From NCBI GenBank assembly GCA_026398135.1, contig JAPLTN010000099.1, forward strand, positions 1 through 64,000: a stretch of 64,000 nucleotides of DNA. The letters run 5' to 3'. Both the position numbers and the translations under genes were made by a program. The DNA is from Verrucomicrobiota bacterium. GTDB lineage: Bacteria; Verrucomicrobiota; Verrucomicrobiia; Opitutales; Opitutaceae. Of this stretch, positions 62,834 through 64,000 are shown piece by piece. How positions within the stretch are numbered: position 1 is the stretch's first letter; each line of letters starts with the position of its first letter. The notes under the pieces were generated by a model that worked only from the letters and a program-made list of their open reading frames with translations, did no database searches and was not told the origin of the DNA.

Positions 62834-62852
62834 AGTCCCGCGCAGCGGGACT
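62834..62852. other. Short perfect hairpin upstream of the histidine-rich/ccoN genes
   Basis: AGTCCCGC and GCGGGACT around GCA, 55 bp before the histidine-rich gene. It could be a leader structure, an operator or a fragment of a repeat. No complete FNR site was found in this 184-bp divergent region. Confidence 0.35.
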
Positions 62853-62906
62853 GCGCTCGGTGCGCTAGGATGGAGTTCTTAATAACCCTCGCGCCGATCT
62901 CTAATC

Positions 62907-63254
62907 ATGGACGTCATACCGCTCACTCTCACGATCAGTTTATTGTTATCGCTTACTTTTATCGCGCTGTTTTTGCGCGAGTTCACCCGGCCGCGACGTG
63001 CCGGGGCTGAACACGATTCCCTTTTGCCACTCGAGGCGGACTTGGTTGCCACCTCTTCGGTGCCAATGGCTGCGCATAACCGTAATTCCGATACGCATGC
63101 CCACCACTCCGATCATCACCACGCCGAAGGTGAGGCGTGCTCGCAAGGCAAGCCCGGCGTCGCCTGTTGTAATTCATGCCGCCGCCGCCGTGAGCGTCAG
63201 GAACAAAAAGCCACAGCTGCGGCTGCCGCCAGCAACACGGACACCCACGCTTAA
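62907..63254 (+). CDS. Histidine-rich small membrane protein upstream of ccoN
   Basis: 115 residues. One membrane helix (about 5-24) is followed by R-R-A-G-A-E-H-D-S-L-L-P-L-E-A-D and then a strongly histidine- and cysteine-rich tail (H-A-H-H-S-D-H-H-H; C-S-Q-G; A-C-C-N-S-C), and basic residues. Position directly before ccoN (27 bp) and the metal-binding look suggest a part in cbb3 oxidase assembly, perhaps copper handling or a distant CcoS-like role. No family signature confirms this. Confidence 0.6.
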   Translation: MDVIPLTLTISLLLSLTFIALFLREFTRPRRAGAEHDSLLPLEADLVATSSVPMAAHNRNSDTHAHHSDHHHAEGEACSQGKPGVACCNSCRRRRERQEQKATAAAAASNTDTHA

Positions 63255-63281
63255 GAACGTTTTCCACCCTAACTTTTCATC

Positions 63282-64000
63282 ATGTCCGCCCGTACCGTAA
63301 CGATCCATTACAACGACAAGATCGTCCGCCAGTTCCTGCTCGCCTCCATAATCTGGGGTGTAGTGGGCATGTTGGTCGGCGTTTTGATCGCCAGCCAGCT
63401 GAACTTCTGGCGCGTCAATTTTGATTTGCCGTGGCTGACCTTCGGGCGGCTGCGTCCGCTGCACACCAACGCGGTCATTTTTGCCTTCGTAGGCAACATG
63501 ATGTTCGCGGGCGTGTATTACTCCACGCAGCGTCTGGTTAAGGCGCGGTTGGCGAGTGATTTTCTGTCCCAGCTCCATTTCTGGGGCTGGCAGCTGATTA
63601 TCGTTTCCGCCGCCATCACCCTCCCGCTTGGTTTTTCGCGCGGTAAGGAATACGCGGAGTTGATCTGGCCGATCAACATCGCCGTGGCGGGCATCTGGGT
63701 GGTCTTTGCGGTCAACTTTTTCTGGACGCTGGCGCGACGCCAGGAACGCGCGCTCTACGTGGCGATCTGGTTCTACATCGCGACCATCATCACGGTGGCG
63801 ATGCTGTACATCGTCAACCACTTGAGTCTGCCGACTTCGTTGACCCACTCGTATCCGGTCTTTGGTGGCGTGCAGGACGCGCTGGTGCAATGGTGGTATG
63901 GGCACAACGCGGTGGCGTTCTTCCTGACCACGCCGATTTTGGGCATCATGTATTATTTCGTTCCGAAGGCTGCGGAACGTCCCGTCTATAGCTACCGGTT
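63282..64000 (+). CDS. ccoN: cbb3-type cytochrome c oxidase subunit I, 5' part
   Basis: The frame opens at ATG 63282 and runs off the right edge; about 239 residues are visible of roughly 480-700. The first helices match CcoN: I-W-G-V-V-G-M-L-V-G-V-L, F-G-R-L-R-P-L-H-T-N-A-V-I-F with the low-spin heme histidine, Y-S-T-Q-R-L, and Q-W-W-Y-G-H-N-A-V-A-F-F-L-T with an active-site histidine. The catalytic subunit of the high-affinity terminal oxidase; the other cco genes presumably follow. Confidence 0.95.
   Translation, partial: MSARTVTIHYNDKIVRQFLLASIIWGVVGMLVGVLIASQLNFWRVNFDLPWLTFGRLRPLHTNAVIFAFVGNMMFAGVYYSTQRLVKARLASDFLSQLHFWGWQLIIVSAAITLPLGFSRGKEYAELIWPINIAVAGIWVVFAVNFFWTLARRQERALYVAIWFYIATIITVAMLYIVNHLSLPTSLTHSYPVFGGVQDALVQWWYGHNAVAFFLTTPILGIMYYFVPKAAERPVYSYR

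Noticed and set aside
62723-62906. FNR/Anr box upstream of the cbb3 region
   Set aside because: Only a half-site-like AATCAA was seen; no TTGAT-N4-ATCAA match.

Overview
The window reads as a chromosomal segment of a GC-rich, Gram-negative member of the Verrucomicrobia, most likely Opitutaceae-like. This is inferred from gene content: a tandem (double-length) UvrA of the kind known in the chlamydial/PVC lineage, McsA-McsB-ClpC without CtsR, GspA/GspB-like proteins, an MlaE-MlaF-MlaD-PqiC lipid transporter, and cbb3 oxidase. No rRNA or other decisive phylogenetic marker is present.

Layout. 1-2.4 kb: the end of a defence element. A protein joining the C-terminal specificity part of a type IIG-like restriction/modification enzyme to an AbiEi-like antitoxin domain is followed by its probable AbiEii nucleotidyltransferase toxin. 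A detached 3' half of a tRNA follows and looks like an attachment-site scar. 2.5-6 kb: a secreted clan GH-A hydrolase, then a decaying three-gene nucleotidyltransferase cassette. 6-18.2 kb: mutY, eno, an ankyrin-repeat protein, a lone response regulator, an AlkC-type glycosylase, an esterase, a broken PAS-domain gene, two left-handed beta-helix enzymes, a nucleoside transporter, a DivIC/FtsB-like protein and a GspA/GspB-like pair. 18.5-24.6 kb: two tRNA-Val genes, an L,D-transpeptidase, asd, ilvH-ilvC and hemC with a cobA-hemD fusion. 24.9-33 kb: a CBS-containing pyrophosphatase, an AT-rich pseudopilin, ilvE and the mcsA-mcsB-clpC protein quality-control operon. 33-41 kb: EVE, PIN-TRAM, pseudouridine synthase, inositol phosphatase-like, argH-ilvB, OsmC and tRNA-Arg. 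41-48.5 kb: a tandem uvrA split in two, with a VapBC pair and an HsdR fragment lying in the gap. 48.5-56.6 kb: a DeoR regulator, a holin-like membrane protein, msrA, an MsmK/UgpC-type ATPase, ettA, recD2 and a HAD phosphatase. 56.7-60.4 kb: the Mla-type phospholipid transporter operon. 60.4-64 kb: an MntR-like regulator, small membrane proteins, a PocR-AraC regulator and the start of ccoN.

Functional links. Branched-chain amino acid synthesis is spread over ilvH-ilvC, ilvE and ilvB. Tetrapyrrole synthesis (hemC, cobA-hemD) forms one block. DNA repair is strongly represented (MutY, AlkC, UvrA, RecD2).

The most unusual content is repetitive DNA. (1) A short palindromic repeat encoding V-G-R-S-L-A-N-A-A sits in frame at four places in the two uvrA pieces, like the protein-coding palindromic elements of Rickettsia. 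(2) Three copies of a second palindrome, a GCGGGGA heptamer array and a 14-bp tandem repeat also lie inside uvrA. (3) A 109-bp intergenic element at 33115-33223 can fold into a five-way junction whose hairpin loops are mutually complementary. (4) A ~90-bp inverted-repeat element occurs in two intergenic regions.
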